DNA of 64,000 nt from Streptomyces lichenis. GTDB taxonomy: Bacteria; Actinomycetota; Actinomycetes; Streptomycetales; Streptomycetaceae. Position 1 is the first letter of the stretch; each line of letters opens with the position of its first letter. The notes beneath the pieces are model-generated. The model had not been told where the DNA came from. It worked only from the letters and a program-made list of their open reading frames with translations, and did not search any database. The stretch lies in contig NZ_JALPTH010000028.1 of assembly GCF_023218175.1 (NCBI RefSeq), positions 1 through 64,000 of the forward strand, read 5' to 3'. Shown here piece after piece: positions 25,900 through 35,173 of this stretch. The translations under genes and the position numbers were made by a program.

Positions 25900-26862
25900 T
25901 CAGGCTCCCGGCCCCGGGTCGGGGTGGACGGTCTGGGTGATGCCGGCGCGGGCGGCCTCCAGCTGGGCGGCGAAGGCGATGCCGAGGAAGAGCGCGACCC
26001 CGGTCACATTGGCCCACAGCAGCAGCGCGACGAAGGCGGTGAGCGGGCCGTAGACGGCGCCGAAGGAGCCGCTGAGGTTCACGTACAGGCCTAGCAGCCA
26101 GGTGGCGCCGATCCACAGCAGCAGATGCACGGCCGAGCCGAACACCAGCCAGGTGTAGCCCGGTTGGTCGCGCCGCGGGGCCCAGCGGAAGACCACCGCG
26201 GAGGCCAGGGCCGCCAGCAGCACCCCGGCGGGTACGTGCAGCGGGCCCCACCAGTCGAGCAGCCCGGGCGGCCAGTGCAGCGCCCGCACCACCGCCTCGC
26301 CCGTCTCCCGGCCCGCGACCAGGATCAGGAACCCGCCGCCCAGCGGCAGCCCGGCGCCCACGGCCAGGGCGAGCGCGCGCAGGTACTTGCGGAGGAAGGG
26401 GCGGTCGCGCTCGATTCCGTAGATCCGGTTGCAGCCGCGCTCCACCTGCCCCATCGCGGAGGCGAGGTTGAGCAGCGCGAAGCCGAGGCCGAGCCACATG
26501 GCGACGGCGGCGGCCGTGTCCGCGCCCGCCTGGCGGGTGCCCTCCAGCGCCTCCTGGACCACCTCGGCGCTCGCGCCCGGGACGATGCCCTCCAGGGTCA
26601 GCTCCACCACCCGGCCCGCGCTGCCGGTGTGCAGGCTGGCGGCGACGCCGACCAGCGCGATGGTGAACGGGACGATGCCCAGCACCACCTGGTATGCCAG
26701 CGAGCGCGCGAACGAGAAGCCGTCGGCGTAGCGGAACCGGGCGAAGGAGTCGAGCAGCAGCCGGCGGCCGCCGTAGCGGCGCAGCGCGGCGAACGCCTCG
26801 TCCCCGGAGAGCTCCTCGCCGATCATGTCCCGGGTCTGCGGAACGTGCACCACGGTCCCCAC
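25900..26862 (-). CDS. YihY/BrkB family membrane protein
   Basis: 320 residues from GTG 26862, chosen for GGAGG with 6-nt spacing; GTG 26853 is an alternative. It has the YihY (formerly RNase BN-like, virulence factor BrkB) pattern: FSFARSLAYQVVLGIVPFTIALVG, then five more membrane helices, and YGPLTAFVALLLWANVTGVALFLG at the end. Inner membrane; function unknown for the family. Confidence 0.87.
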   Translation of the reverse strand: MGTVVHVPQTRDMIGEELSGDEAFAALRRYGGRRLLLDSFARFRYADGFSFARSLAYQVVLGIVPFTIALVGVAASLHTGSAGRVVELTLEGIVPGASAEVVQEALEGTRQAGADTAAAVAMWLGLGFALLNLASAMGQVERGCNRIYGIERDRPFLRKYLRALALAVGAGLPLGGGFLILVAGRETGEAVVRALHWPPGLLDWWGPLHVPAGVLLAALASAVVFRWAPRRDQPGYTWLVFGSAVHLLLWIGATWLLGLYVNLSGSFGAVYGPLTAFVALLLWANVTGVALFLGIAFAAQLEAARAGITQTVHPDPGPGA

Positions 26863-27449
26863 CGCGCGCCTCCCCCTCTGTCTCCCGCCCTGCCTCCCGG
26901 GCGCCTCGCCGTTGTGTTGCCTTCCCGCGACCGCGGGGCGCACGCGCGACGGCTACCGGTCATCCGCACGGCGGCTCGATATGCCATGGACATCCCGGGA
27001 GGTGAACTGTTGCCGCACGGCAGCGATGATGCCGCCCCTGCTCACGACCGCGCACCCGCCGGCCGACGCCCGTGCTGGTGCCCGAGGGGCGGCTGGGAGG
27101 CGGAATACCGTCACCGTGACGTTGGCCGACCGCCGGTCACTTCTGCTCGGCAGATGCCAACGGGCCCATGCCGCCGGCAACGCGCCGCCCGCGCGGTGCG
27201 GACCACGGCCGGGCGTACGGGCTGGGCCGGGTCCGCTCCGGTGCGGACCAGCCGCCGGCGGGGCCGCGGGGGCGGCTTCGCGCCGGAAGGCGGTACGGGG
27301 CGAGGGGACCGGAAGGCTACTGGCAGCGCCGGCGCGGGCAGCGGCAGTGTCGTCCCCGCACACAGCAAGGCAGCACTTCAGCGCACCACCACGCACCACT
27401 TCCGCTCATCCGTCCACCGGGCCGTAGGCCCCTTCCGAACGGAGTCCCC
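26863..27449. other. 587-bp intergenic region, no gene seen
   Basis: It separates the divergent YihY gene and small secreted-protein gene. Open frames here have poor codon structure. A short palindrome GTCACCGTGAC (27110-27120) and the ribosome site GGAG before 27450 are the only visible features. It must contain promoters for both flanking genes, but none is clear. Confidence 0.4.
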
Positions 27450-27857
27450 ATGCGTACGAGGTCCGTGCTTGCCGCCATCGGTGCCGCCGGCACCCTGGTG
27501 CTGACCGGAGCCGTCCTGCCGGCGTCCGCGGCCGCACCGGCGCCCGCCACCACGACCCACCCCTACACCTGCTCCAACTCCGGCAGCGGGTCCGCCCACA
27601 TCGTCAACTGCGTGGGCACCATCACCGGCATCGGCAACGTGGTGAAGAACGTCGACATCGACATCTCGGACATCAACGTGCTCAGCGGCAACGAGCTGAA
27701 CATCCTGGAGACGTCGCTGGAGGACGTCGCCGACGTCAAGGCGGGCACCTCGGTGATCCTCCAGAAGGTCGACCTGGCCCTGGTCACCGTCGACACCTAC
27801 GTCAACAAGCTGTCGATCCCGATCGACATCAGCAAGGTGCTCGTCGACGTCCTCTGA
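27450..27857 (+). CDS. small secreted protein
   Basis: 135 residues with a clean signal peptide (MRTRSVLAAIGAAGTLVLTG, cleavage near ASAAA at about 27-30). The mature part has two Cys (CSNSGSGSAHIVNC) that may form a disulfide, and Val/Ile/Asp-rich strands (VDIDISDINVLSGNELNILE). I recall similar secreted proteins in Streptomyces but no function. GGAG lies 5 nt before the ATG. A hairpin at 27894-27932 follows. Confidence 0.75.
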   Translation: MRTRSVLAAIGAAGTLVLTGAVLPASAAAPAPATTTHPYTCSNSGSGSAHIVNCVGTITGIGNVVKNVDIDISDINVLSGNELNILETSLEDVADVKAGTSVILQKVDLALVTVDTYVNKLSIPIDISKVLVDVL

Positions 27858-27893
27858 CGCCCGCACGGCCGCCGAGCCGAGCGCGGAGGACAT

Positions 27894-27932
27894 GGGAACG
27901 CCCGGCCGGGGACGCCCGGCCGGGCGTTTCCC
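27894..27932. terminator. bidirectional hairpin terminator
   Basis: GGGAACGCCCGGCCGGG (27894-27910) pairs with CCCGGCCGGGCGTTTCCC (27915-27932) with one unpaired T over a 4-nt loop, between two converging genes. Confidence 0.7.
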
Positions 27933-27973
27933 GTGCCGGGCGCCGTTCCCGCCGTCCCAGCCCCGTCCGCGGG

Positions 27974-28123
27974 TCAGCCGCAGCAGCCGCCGCACTGGCA
28001 GGGCGCGCCCGACTGGCAGCCGCAGCCGCAGCCCGAGCCGCAGCCGCAGGCACCGAGGAGGGGCAGGGGGATCACATCGGCGGGGGTGTCCTGACGGGGG
28101 TCGGTCATGGGTGCGTCGGCCAT
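27974..28123 (-). CDS. 49-aa cysteine-rich peptide, metallothionein-like
   Basis: ATG 28123 lies 6 nt behind GGAGGGAAC and opens a 49-residue frame. The first half is plain (MADAPMTDPRQDTPADVIPL); the last 25 residues contain nine Cys and ten Gly in CxC, CxxxC and CC spacings (ACGCGSGCGCGC ... CQCGGCC). Such density suggests binding of soft metals or an Fe-S or Zn cluster, as in metallothioneins. It could alternatively be a precursor of a modified peptide; no maturation enzyme is adjacent. It lies behind phoU on the same strand, 158 bp away. Function unknown. Confidence 0.65.
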   Translation of the reverse strand: MADAPMTDPRQDTPADVIPLPLLGACGCGSGCGCGCQSGAPCQCGGCCG

Positions 28124-28281
28124 GGGGTTCCCTCCTCGAAGGCGTACGTCGGCGTGCGCAGCCTCACCCCATTGGACGACCGGCGGGCAGGGCGCATCAA
28201 CGGCGCACGGGGTTGCGACCGCCCCCGCCGCCCGCCGTACGCGCCCCGGGCCGATCGTCCGAGGACACCCGCCCCCGCCCG

Positions 28282-28989
28282 CTACGCCTCCCCGGCCGCC
28301 GTCTCCGTACGGGACTCCGCCGGCCCCTCCTGCTGCTGCTGGAGCTCGTCGGCGTGCTCGCCGGTCACCAGGTAGACCACCCGCTTGGCCACCGACACCG
28401 CGTGGTCGGCGAACCGCTCGTAGTAGCGGCCCAGCAGCGTCACGTCGACCGCGGTCTCGATGCCGTGCTTCCAGCGGTCGTCCATCAGGTGCCGGAACAG
28501 CGTGCGGTGCAGCCGGTCCATCTCGTCGTCGTCGTGCTCCAGCTGGATCGCCAGGTCCACGTCCTTGGTGATGATCACCTCGCCGGCCTTCGCCATCAGC
28601 CGCTGGGCCAGCTGCCCCATCTCCAGGATGGTGGCCTGGAGGTCGCGCGGCACCGCCGTGTCCGGGAAGCGCATCCGGGCCAGCTTCGCCACATGCTCGG
28701 CCAGGTCCCCGGCCCGCTCCAGGTCGGCGCTCATCCGCAGCGAGGTCACCACGATGCGCAGATCGGTGGCGACCGGCTGCTGGCGGGCGAGCAGGGCGAT
28801 GGCGCGCGCCTCCAGGTCGTGCTGGAGGGTGTCGACCCGGCGGTCGCCCTCGATCACCGCCTCCGCGAGCTTGAGGTCCGCGTCGAGCATCGCCGTGGTC
28901 GCCCGGCCGACGGCCGAGCCGACCAGCCGGGCCATCTCGACCAGTGCGTCGCCGATCGAGTCCAGTTCCTCGTGGTACGCGTCCCGCAT
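28282..28989 (-). CDS. phoU: PhoU, phosphate signalling regulator
   Basis: 235 residues, all helical, from ATG 28989 (MRDAYHEELDSI). Two PhoU repeats are visible with E/DxxxD metal patterns (LRMSADLERAGDLAEHVAK and GRYYERFADHAVSVAKR). PhoU links the Pst transporter to the PhoR kinase and damps the Pho response. It is divergent from phoR across a 236-bp region holding a PHO box. The in-frame ATG six codons earlier has a weaker context. Confidence 0.95.
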   Translation of the reverse strand: MRDAYHEELDSIGDALVEMARLVGSAVGRATTAMLDADLKLAEAVIEGDRRVDTLQHDLEARAIALLARQQPVATDLRIVVTSLRMSADLERAGDLAEHVAKLARMRFPDTAVPRDLQATILEMGQLAQRLMAKAGEVIITKDVDLAIQLEHDDDEMDRLHRTLFRHLMDDRWKHGIETAVDVTLLGRYYERFADHAVSVAKRVVYLVTGEHADELQQQQEGPAESRTETAAGEA

Positions 28990-29122
28990 GGGTTGTCCCT
29001 CTCTCACTGCGCGCGGCAGGGTGCTCGTACCGCGTCCGTACTGCGTCCGGGGTCCGGGTGGCCGCTCTCGGCCCCCGTGACCGCCACGGTCCGGGCCGAA
29101 GGCGTCGGATGCCGTCCGCCCA

Positions 29123-29151
29123 AGTGAACCGGCACTTGCCCCTCGGTGAAC
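29123..29151. promoter_or_regulatory. PHO box (PhoP binding site) between phoU and phoR
   Basis: Read on the minus strand, three 11-bp direct repeat units begin GTTCACC (29151-29145), GGCAAGT (29140-29134) and GTTCACT (29129-29123). The outer units match the Streptomyces PhoP repeat consensus GTTCACC and the middle one is degenerate, as is common. It lies 75 bp before phoR and about 130 bp before phoU, so it can control both and give autoregulation. Confidence 0.8.
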
Positions 29152-29225
29152 TCTGGGCGACGACTGTCCGGGGCGGCCCCCGGACGGCTGGGAGCATGTC
29201 CGAGGGCCCGCCTAACCTGGGAGCC

Positions 29226-30587
29226 ATGGACGTGAACGCGGCGGTCGCCGCAGTGGCCGCGATCGCCGGGGCGTGCACCGGTGTCATCGCCATGCTGGCG
29301 TTCCGCTGGAGCGAACGCGAGCAGCGCAGGCCGAGCCCCCGGGTCCGCGCCTCCCCGCACACCGACGCGGTGCTGCCGCCGGGCGTGGACACCGTGCTGT
29401 CGGTGCTGCGCTCCTCCGCCGTGGTCCTCGACGAGAGCGACTCGGTGGTCAAGGCCAGCTCCGCGGCGTACGCGCTGGGACTGGTCCGCGGCGGGAAGCT
29501 GGCCATCGAGCCCATGCTGCACCTGGCCCGGGACACCCGGCGGGACGGCGAGATACGGCAGGTGGAGCTGGAGCTGCCCCGGCGCGGCACCGGCCTCGGC
29601 GGGGCGCTGGCGGTCTCCGCGCGGGTCGCCCCGCTCGGCTCCCGGCTGGTCCTGCTGCTGGTCGAGGACCTGACCGAGGCGCGCCGGATCGAGGCGGTCC
29701 GCCGCGACTTCGTGGCCAATGTCAGCCATGAGCTCAAGACCCCGGTCGGCGCGCTCTCCCTCCTCTCCGAGGCGGTGATGGACGCCTTCGACGACCCCGA
29801 GGCGGTGACCCGCTTCGCCGGCCGGATGCAGATCGAGGCGACCCGGCTCACCAACCTCGTACAGGAGCTCATCGACCTCTCCCGGGTGCAGAACGACGAC
29901 CCGCTGGAGGACGCCGAGCCGGTCCGGGTGGACGAACTGGTCGCCGAGGCCGTCGACCGCTCCCGGCACACCGCCTCCACCAAGCAGATCACCATGGCCG
30001 CCGGCGGCGCCTCGGGCCTGAAGGTCTGGGGCAACCGCGGCCAGCTCGCCGCCGCCCTCGGCAACCTGGTGGAGAACGCGGTCAACTACTCCCCGGCGCA
30101 CACCCGCGTCGGCATCGCCGCCCGCCGGATCGCCGCCCCCGGCGGTGACGCGATAGAGATCGCCGTCACCGACCAGGGCATCGGCATCCCCGACAAGGAC
30201 AAGGAGCGCATCTTCGAGCGCTTCTACCGGGTCGACCCCGCCCGCTCCCGGGCCACCGGCGGTACGGGCCTGGGCCTGGCCATCGTCAAGCACGTGGCCG
30301 CCTCGCACGGCGGCGAGGTCTCCGTCTGGAGCACCGAGGGCCAGGGCTCCACCTTCACCCTCCGCCTCCCCGAGGCCGGCACCGCCCGCCCCGACCAGGA
30401 GGCGGACCTCGACCCCGGCCTGGGCACCGGCCGGCCCGGCGCCGCCCCGTCCGGTGGCGGGCCCGCCGAGCGGGCGTCCCAGGCGGCCGCCGACCGCCCC
30501 GCCGGGCCGACCGCCCGGCACCCGCAGCGCCACCAAGCCTTTCCCCGTACCCATGAACCGCTCATCGCCCCGGAGGTCCGTCCGTGA
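29226..30587 (+). CDS. phoR: PhoR (SenX3-type) sensor histidine kinase
   Basis: 453 residues. One N-terminal membrane helix (about 5-25), a PAS-like sensing region (55-150), HisKA with phospho-acceptor His168 in NVSHELKTP, and HATPase with N-box LVENAVNYS, DQGIGIP and GGTGLGLAI. The last 75 residues are disordered. It senses phosphate limitation together with PhoU and phosphorylates PhoP. TAACCT at 29213-29218 stands 7 nt before the ATG, so the transcript is probably leaderless. Its stop overlaps the phoP start. Confidence 0.95.
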   Translation: MDVNAAVAAVAAIAGACTGVIAMLAFRWSEREQRRPSPRVRASPHTDAVLPPGVDTVLSVLRSSAVVLDESDSVVKASSAAYALGLVRGGKLAIEPMLHLARDTRRDGEIRQVELELPRRGTGLGGALAVSARVAPLGSRLVLLLVEDLTEARRIEAVRRDFVANVSHELKTPVGALSLLSEAVMDAFDDPEAVTRFAGRMQIEATRLTNLVQELIDLSRVQNDDPLEDAEPVRVDELVAEAVDRSRHTASTKQITMAAGGASGLKVWGNRGQLAAALGNLVENAVNYSPAHTRVGIAARRIAAPGGDAIEIAVTDQGIGIPDKDKERIFERFYRVDPARSRATGGTGLGLAIVKHVAASHGGEVSVWSTEGQGSTFTLRLPEAGTARPDQEADLDPGLGTGRPGAAPSGGGPAERASQAAADRPAGPTARHPQRHQAFPRTHEPLIAPEVRP

Positions 30588-31264
30588 CCCGAGTGCTTGT
30601 CGTCGAGGATGAGGAATCCTTCAGCGACGCCCTGTCCTACATGCTCCGCAAGGAGGGCTTCGAGGTCGCGGTCGCGACCACCGGGCCCGACGGACTGGAC
30701 GAGTTCGAGCGCAACGGCGCCGACCTCGTGCTGCTCGACCTCATGCTCCCCGGCCTGCCCGGCACCGAGGTCTGCCGCCAGCTGCGCGGCCGCTCCAACG
30801 TGCCGGTCATCATGGTCACCGCCAAGGACAGCGAGATCGACAAGGTCGTCGGGCTGGAGATAGGCGCCGACGACTACGTCACCAAGCCGTTCTCCTCCCG
30901 CGAGCTGGTCGCCCGCATCCGCGCGGTGCTGCGCCGCCGGGGCGAGCCGGAGGAGGTCACCCCGGCCGCGCTGGAGGCCGGCCCGGTCCGGATGGACGTG
31001 GACCGCCATGTGGTCACCGTCTCCGGCGGCAAGGTGGACCTGCCGCTGAAGGAGTTCGACCTGCTGGAGATGCTGCTGCGCAACGCGGGCCGGGTGCTGA
31101 CCCGGATGCAGCTGATCGACCGGGTCTGGGGCGCGGACTACGTCGGCGACACCAAGACCCTCGATGTCCATGTGAAGCGGCTGCGCGCCAAGATCGAGCC
31201 CGACCCGGGCGCCCCGCGCTACCTGGTCACCGTCCGCGGACTGGGCTACAAGTTCGAGCCGTAG
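30584..31264 (+). CDS. phoP: PhoP response regulator
   Basis: 226 residues, OmpR/PhoB family: receiver with acidic pair E8-D9, phosphorylation site Asp52, Thr79 and Lys101, then a winged-helix domain ending YLVTVRGLGYKFEP. Master regulator of the phosphate response and of secondary metabolism in Streptomyces. The GTG start (30584) overlaps the phoR stop (GTGA), so the two are translationally coupled. A perfect 20-bp hairpin follows. Confidence 0.97.
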   Translation: MTRVLVVEDEESFSDALSYMLRKEGFEVAVATTGPDGLDEFERNGADLVLLDLMLPGLPGTEVCRQLRGRSNVPVIMVTAKDSEIDKVVGLEIGADDYVTKPFSSRELVARIRAVLRRRGEPEEVTPAALEAGPVRMDVDRHVVTVSGGKVDLPLKEFDLLEMLLRNAGRVLTRMQLIDRVWGADYVGDTKTLDVHVKRLRAKIEPDPGAPRYLVTVRGLGYKFEP

Positions 31265-31295
31265 GCCGCGGGCCGGCGCCGTGGCGCGGTGACGG

Positions 31296-31340
31296 TACGA
31301 GGAGGGGCGCCCCACCACTGGTGGGGCGCCCCTCCTCGTA
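31296..31340. terminator. perfect 20-bp inverted repeat after phoP
   Basis: TACGAGGAGGGGCGCCCCAC (31296-31315) and its exact reverse complement at 31321-31340 flank a 5-nt loop. It lies between phoP and the converging lipoprotein gene and should stop transcription both ways. Confidence 0.85.
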
Positions 31341-31392
31341 TCCGGCCCGCACGGCTCTCACCACGCCGAGCCGCCACGGCCGCTCCCGGCCG

Positions 31393-32115
31393 TCACTCCT
31401 GGCCGTCGGCCTGGCCTTCCTGGCCCTCCTGGGCGTCCACCGAGGCGGAGGCCGAGTCCGAGGCGTCCGGTGCCGGGGCGCCGTCCTCCTGGCCCTCGCC
31501 CTCGGCCCCCTCCTGGCCCACGGCGGGGCCGCGGGTGGAGGACGCCGTCGGGGACGGGGAGGTGGCCGGGCCGGACGGCTGCGTGGAGGGGGCCTTCGGC
31601 ATCTCCGAGGGGCCGAAGCCGGTGAAGTAGCTGTGCGCCGGGGTGACGAACGCCTTCATCTTCACCTCGCCGGTCTCGCTCAGCGAGAAGACGATGTCCT
31701 GCACGTTGCCGTCCTGGGCCGCCTCACGGCCCTGGGCGATCACCGCGGAGGCGTTGCCCTCGCCGCCGAGCAGCACCGAGCCGCCCGCCGGAACGGTGAT
31801 CTTTCCGCCGCCCTGCGCGGCGGTCAGCTTCACCGGCGCGTCGGCGTCCGGCAGCGCGATCCGGTCCAGGGTCTGCGGCTTGGAGCCGTTGTTGAAGATC
31901 TTCGCGGTGACGACCGCGGGGCCCGCCGCCTCGCGCTCGGGCTGGGTGACGACCGCGACGTTCTGGATCTGGATGTCCCCGACGGTGGCCGCGGCGTTGT
32001 CCGGCCGGACCCCCAGCGTCTGCGCGTCGTTGCCCGCACCGCAGGCGGAGAGCGAGGCGATCGAGAACACGATGGCGGTGGCGGCGAGGGCGCCGCGTCG
32101 AAGGCTGCGGCTCAC
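31393..32115 (-). CDS. surface lipoprotein
   Basis: 240 residues from GTG 32115. Signal peptide SLRRGALAATAIVFSIAS followed by lipobox LSAC, so it is lipidated at Cys25. The middle domain (about 30-165) is Ig-like beta-rich, similar to the DUF461 group of actinomycete lipoproteins (VTAKIFNNGSKPQTLDRI). The tail is Ser/Ala/Glu-rich. Function unknown. It sits between phoP and carD as I recall in other Streptomyces. GGAG is 11 nt upstream of the GTG. Confidence 0.82.
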   Translation of the reverse strand: MSRSLRRGALAATAIVFSIASLSACGAGNDAQTLGVRPDNAAATVGDIQIQNVAVVTQPEREAAGPAVVTAKIFNNGSKPQTLDRIALPDADAPVKLTAAQGGGKITVPAGGSVLLGGEGNASAVIAQGREAAQDGNVQDIVFSLSETGEVKMKAFVTPAHSYFTGFGPSEMPKAPSTQPSGPATSPSPTASSTRGPAVGQEGAEGEGQEDGAPAPDASDSASASVDAQEGQEGQADGQE

Positions 32116-32844
32116 GGCGGCGGCAACTCCTATGACGTACGGACTACGGGGCACGGACGGCAACTGCCGCTCCGGTCGCACGGATCGCACGGGGCGACGG
32201 CGGCCGGTTCGGCGGGCTCAGGTTACCGACCCCGTGTCACCGACCCGCATCCGACCCGCCCCGAGGCTCCACCGACCCCCTGCCGCCGGTGTCCGGCACC
32301 CGCCCGGCACCCGTGTGCGGCCCCCGTCCGCGCGACCGGCGGTGAGCCGCGTCACCCGGACTTCGCACCGCGTTCACATAAGCCGCCGACAACCCGGCCG
32401 GACAAGCGCCGGAGAACCGCCGTACAAGCCGCCCCGACCGTCCTTGATCAATTCTGTCGGCGGCCGGGATTTCCCCGGTGAAAAGCCTGCGGAGGCCGCC
32501 CGCGGGTGATCGGGCGCGGCATTTCCGGAATCACCGGGACGCCGTGCCGGCGGATGTACGGGCGGGTGCGCGGAGGCCGAACGGAGTACGGGAAGTCCAC
32601 TCCGGGGAACCCGGCAAACCGGACGTAAGGCCCCTTCGAACCATCCGTCGAAGCGTGTAGCGTACGCGTTTCCCTGTGTCCGCAGAGCCGCTCCGACCTG
32701 CGAATACCCCCTTCCGCATGCCGGTCGCAGCACGTCCCGGTCACTGTTGTCAAGCCCCGAGATATGCCCTGACCTGCGAAAACGTCATTCAGAAGAACCC
32801 GAATCCGTGTTACCCTGGATAGCCACGGAAGGGGTACCTGTCAC
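32116..32844. other. 729-bp intergenic region with carD promoter
   Basis: It separates the divergent lipoprotein gene and carD. A promoter candidate for carD is TTCAGA (32789-32794), 17 nt, TACCCT (32812-32817), then GGAAGGGG (32827-32834) as ribosome site before ATG 32845. The remaining 670 bp have no frame with Streptomyces codon bias. A long 5' region or an unseen small RNA is possible but I find no positive signal. Confidence 0.5.
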
Positions 32845-33327
32845 ATGACGTTCAAGGTTGGCGACACCGTGGTCTATCCCCATCACGGGGCCGCGCTGAT
32901 CGAGGCTATCGAAACTCGTCAGATCAAAGGCGTGGACAAGACCTACTTGGTGCTCAAGGTCGCCCAGGGCGACCTGACGGTGCGCGTACCCGCGGACAAC
33001 GCGGAGTTCGTCGGTGTGCGCGATGTGGTCGGTCAGGACGGACTGGACCGGGTCTTCGAGGTGCTGCGCGCACCGTACGCGGAGGAGCCCACGAACTGGT
33101 CCCGCCGCTACAAGGCGAACCTGGAGAAGCTCGCCTCCGGCGACGTCATCAAGGTCGCCGAGGTCGTCCGCGACCTGTGGCGCCGCGAGCGCGAGCGCGG
33201 ACTGTCCGCCGGTGAGAAGCGGATGCTGGCCAAGGCGCGCCAGATCCTGGTGAGCGAGCTGGCGCTCGCCGAGAACACCAACGAGGACAAGGCCGAGGCG
33301 CTGCTCGACGAGGTCCTCGCCTCCTGA
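32845..33327 (+). CDS. carD: CarD-family RNA polymerase-binding regulator
   Basis: 160 residues, full length. N-terminal Tudor-like RNAP interaction domain ([21 protein letters not shown]) and C-terminal helical domain ([32 protein letters not shown]). CarD binds the RNAP beta subunit and stabilises open complexes at rRNA and other promoters in actinomycetes. Followed by 463 bp and then ispD. Confidence 0.96.
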   Translation: MTFKVGDTVVYPHHGAALIEAIETRQIKGVDKTYLVLKVAQGDLTVRVPADNAEFVGVRDVVGQDGLDRVFEVLRAPYAEEPTNWSRRYKANLEKLASGDVIKVAEVVRDLWRRERERGLSAGEKRMLAKARQILVSELALAENTNEDKAEALLDEVLAS

Positions 33328-33790
33328 GAGCCGGTACGCACCCCGTACGGCCTGCGAGTTCCCTGACACCCCGCTCGTCGCCCATGAACGTCCTGCCCGC
33401 ATCGGCGGACCTCACAGGCAGCGGACGCCCCGGCGCCCGTCGTAAGCGGGACCCCTGACGCACCACCCGTCAGAGCAGGACTCCGAAGCAGTGATGCCGC
33501 GGTGCCCGCTGACCCGCCGTCCGCCACACATCCCGTGTGGCCCGGAGCGTGTCGCCGGGCGCTGCGGCATGTCCGCCCCCGGACAGCCCAGGGAGCCCCG
33601 GAGAGCCCGAAGCCGGGAATCCGGAGATTCCCGGGCAGGTCGGCGCGGTGCGCTCCACCGGTCGTCACGGAAGGGGCCGGTCGAGGCGTCGCGCCGATGC
33701 TCCCCCACTCCGCGGATACCCTGCGGACGAGGGCGCACCCATGGCCATACCCACGACTCCCGAGCCGACAAACCTGCCGGAGCGCATCCG
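33328..33790 (+). other. 463-bp gap with inverted repeat and ispDF promoter candidate
   Basis: No supported gene. CCGGGAATC (33613-33621) and GATTCCCGG (33626-33634) make a perfect 9-bp stem with a 4-nt loop; it could end carD transcription or be an operator. GATACCCT with TACCCT at 33717-33722 looks like a -10 box for ispD, with CGGAG just before its ATG. Confidence 0.4.
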
Positions 33791-34528
33791 ATGACTGACG
33801 CAAGCACGCCCGTCCGCACCGCCGTGGTCATCCCCGCGGCCGGCCGCGGGGTACGCCTGGGGCCGGGCGCCCCGAAGGCGCTGCGCGCGCTGAACGGCAC
33901 CCCGATCCTCATCCACGCCGTCCGCGCCATGGCCGCCTCCCGGGCCGTCTCGCTGGTCGTCGTGGTCGCCCCGCCGGACGGCGCCGGCGAGGTCAAGAAC
34001 CTGCTGGACGCGCACGCCCTGCCCGAGCGCACCGACTACCTGGTGGTGCCCGGCGGGGACACCCGGCAGGAGTCCGTCCGGCTGGGTCTGGAGGCCCTGC
34101 CGGAGGGTGTCTCCGCGGTGCTGGTGCACGACGCCGCCCGCCCGCTGGTGCCGGTGGAGACCGTGGACGCCGTGGTCGAGGCGGTACGGGACGGGGCGGT
34201 CGCCGTCGTCCCCGCCGTGCCGCTGGCCGATACCGTCAAGCAGGTCGCCCCGCGCGCCCACGGCGAACCGGAGCCGGTGCTCGCCACCCCCGACCGGGCC
34301 GCGCTGCGCGCCGTGCAGACCCCGCAGGGCTTCGACCGGGACACCCTGGTCCGGGCGCACGCCGAGATCACCGCCGACGTCACCGACGACGCGAGCATGG
34401 TCGAGCAGCTGGGCGAGCTCGTGGTGGTGGTGCCCGGGCACGAGGAGGCGTTCAAGGTGACCCGTCCGCTGGACCTCGTACTCGCCGAGGCCGTACTCGC
34501 CCGCAGGAGGGCCAACGATGGCTTCTGA
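33791..34528 (+). CDS. ispD: 2-C-methyl-D-erythritol 4-phosphate cytidylyltransferase
   Basis: 245 residues. CTP-binding start [21 protein letters not shown], then HDAARPLVP and the metal/substrate segment [17 protein letters not shown]. Third step of the MEP isoprenoid pathway. The downstream ispF start lies 11 bp inside its end, so the two genes form a coupled unit. An upstream in-frame extension (to 33491) has no homology and is excluded. Confidence 0.97.
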   Translation: MTDASTPVRTAVVIPAAGRGVRLGPGAPKALRALNGTPILIHAVRAMAASRAVSLVVVVAPPDGAGEVKNLLDAHALPERTDYLVVPGGDTRQESVRLGLEALPEGVSAVLVHDAARPLVPVETVDAVVEAVRDGAVAVVPAVPLADTVKQVAPRAHGEPEPVLATPDRAALRAVQTPQGFDRDTLVRAHAEITADVTDDASMVEQLGELVVVVPGHEEAFKVTRPLDLVLAEAVLARRRANDGF

Positions 34529-35018
34529 CCCCCGGAACCCGGTCCTCCCGCTGGTCGGCGTCGGCACCGACGTCCACGCCTTCGAGCGCGGCCGCGAGCT
34601 GTGGTGCGCCGGGCTGCGCTGGGAGGGCGAGGAGTACGGCCTGGCCGGCCACTCCGACGGCGACGTGGCCGCGCACGCCGCCTGCGACGCGCTGTTCTCC
34701 GCGGCCGGGGTCGGCGACCTCGGCGCCCACTTCGGCACCTCCCGCCCCGAGTGGTCCGGCGCCTCCGGCACCACCCTGCTCGCCGAGGCGGCCCGGATCG
34801 TGCGCGCCGAGGGCTTCGAGATCGGCAACATCGCCGTGCAGGTCATCGGGGTCCGCCCCAAGGTCGGCAAGCGGCGCGAGGAGGCCCAGAAGGCGCTCGG
34901 CGCGGCGGCGGGCGCCCCGGTGTCCGTCTCCGGCACCACCACCGACGGACTGGGCCTCACCGGGCGCGCCGAGGGGCTGGCCGCCATCGCCACCGCCCTG
35001 GTCTACCGCGCCCCGTAG
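34518..35018 (+). CDS. ispF: 2-C-methyl-D-erythritol 2,4-cyclodiphosphate synthase
   Basis: 166 residues. Metal-binding motif VGTDVHAF (Asp, His), [11 protein letters not shown] and the end segment [19 protein letters not shown]. Produces the cyclic diphosphate in the MEP pathway. It overlaps ispD by 11 bp with AGGAGG inside ispD as ribosome site. Confidence 0.97.
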   Translation: MASDPRNPVLPLVGVGTDVHAFERGRELWCAGLRWEGEEYGLAGHSDGDVAAHAACDALFSAAGVGDLGAHFGTSRPEWSGASGTTLLAEAARIVRAEGFEIGNIAVQVIGVRPKVGKRREEAQKALGAAAGAPVSVSGTTTDGLGLTGRAEGLAAIATALVYRAP

Positions 35019-35173
35019 TCCGGCAGTCCCGTACTCCGCGGCCTCGGGGCCGTTGGGGTGGGGGCGTGCGGCGTTCGGGTGCGGGTCCGTTTCCCCGCCC
35101 CGTAACGGAGCACCCGGCCGCCGGGCGCGACCGTGCGCCCGTGAACGGACCCGTGAACCGATGGGGAGCCCGG

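Noticed and set aside
32478-32753. Short frames in the lipoprotein/carD gap
   Set aside because: No ribosome site, odd codon bias and several overlapping frames; treated as intergenic.
33491-33790. N-terminal extension of ispD
   Set aside because: IspD homology begins at ATG 33791; upstream codons are Arg/Pro-rich and contain a promoter-like element.
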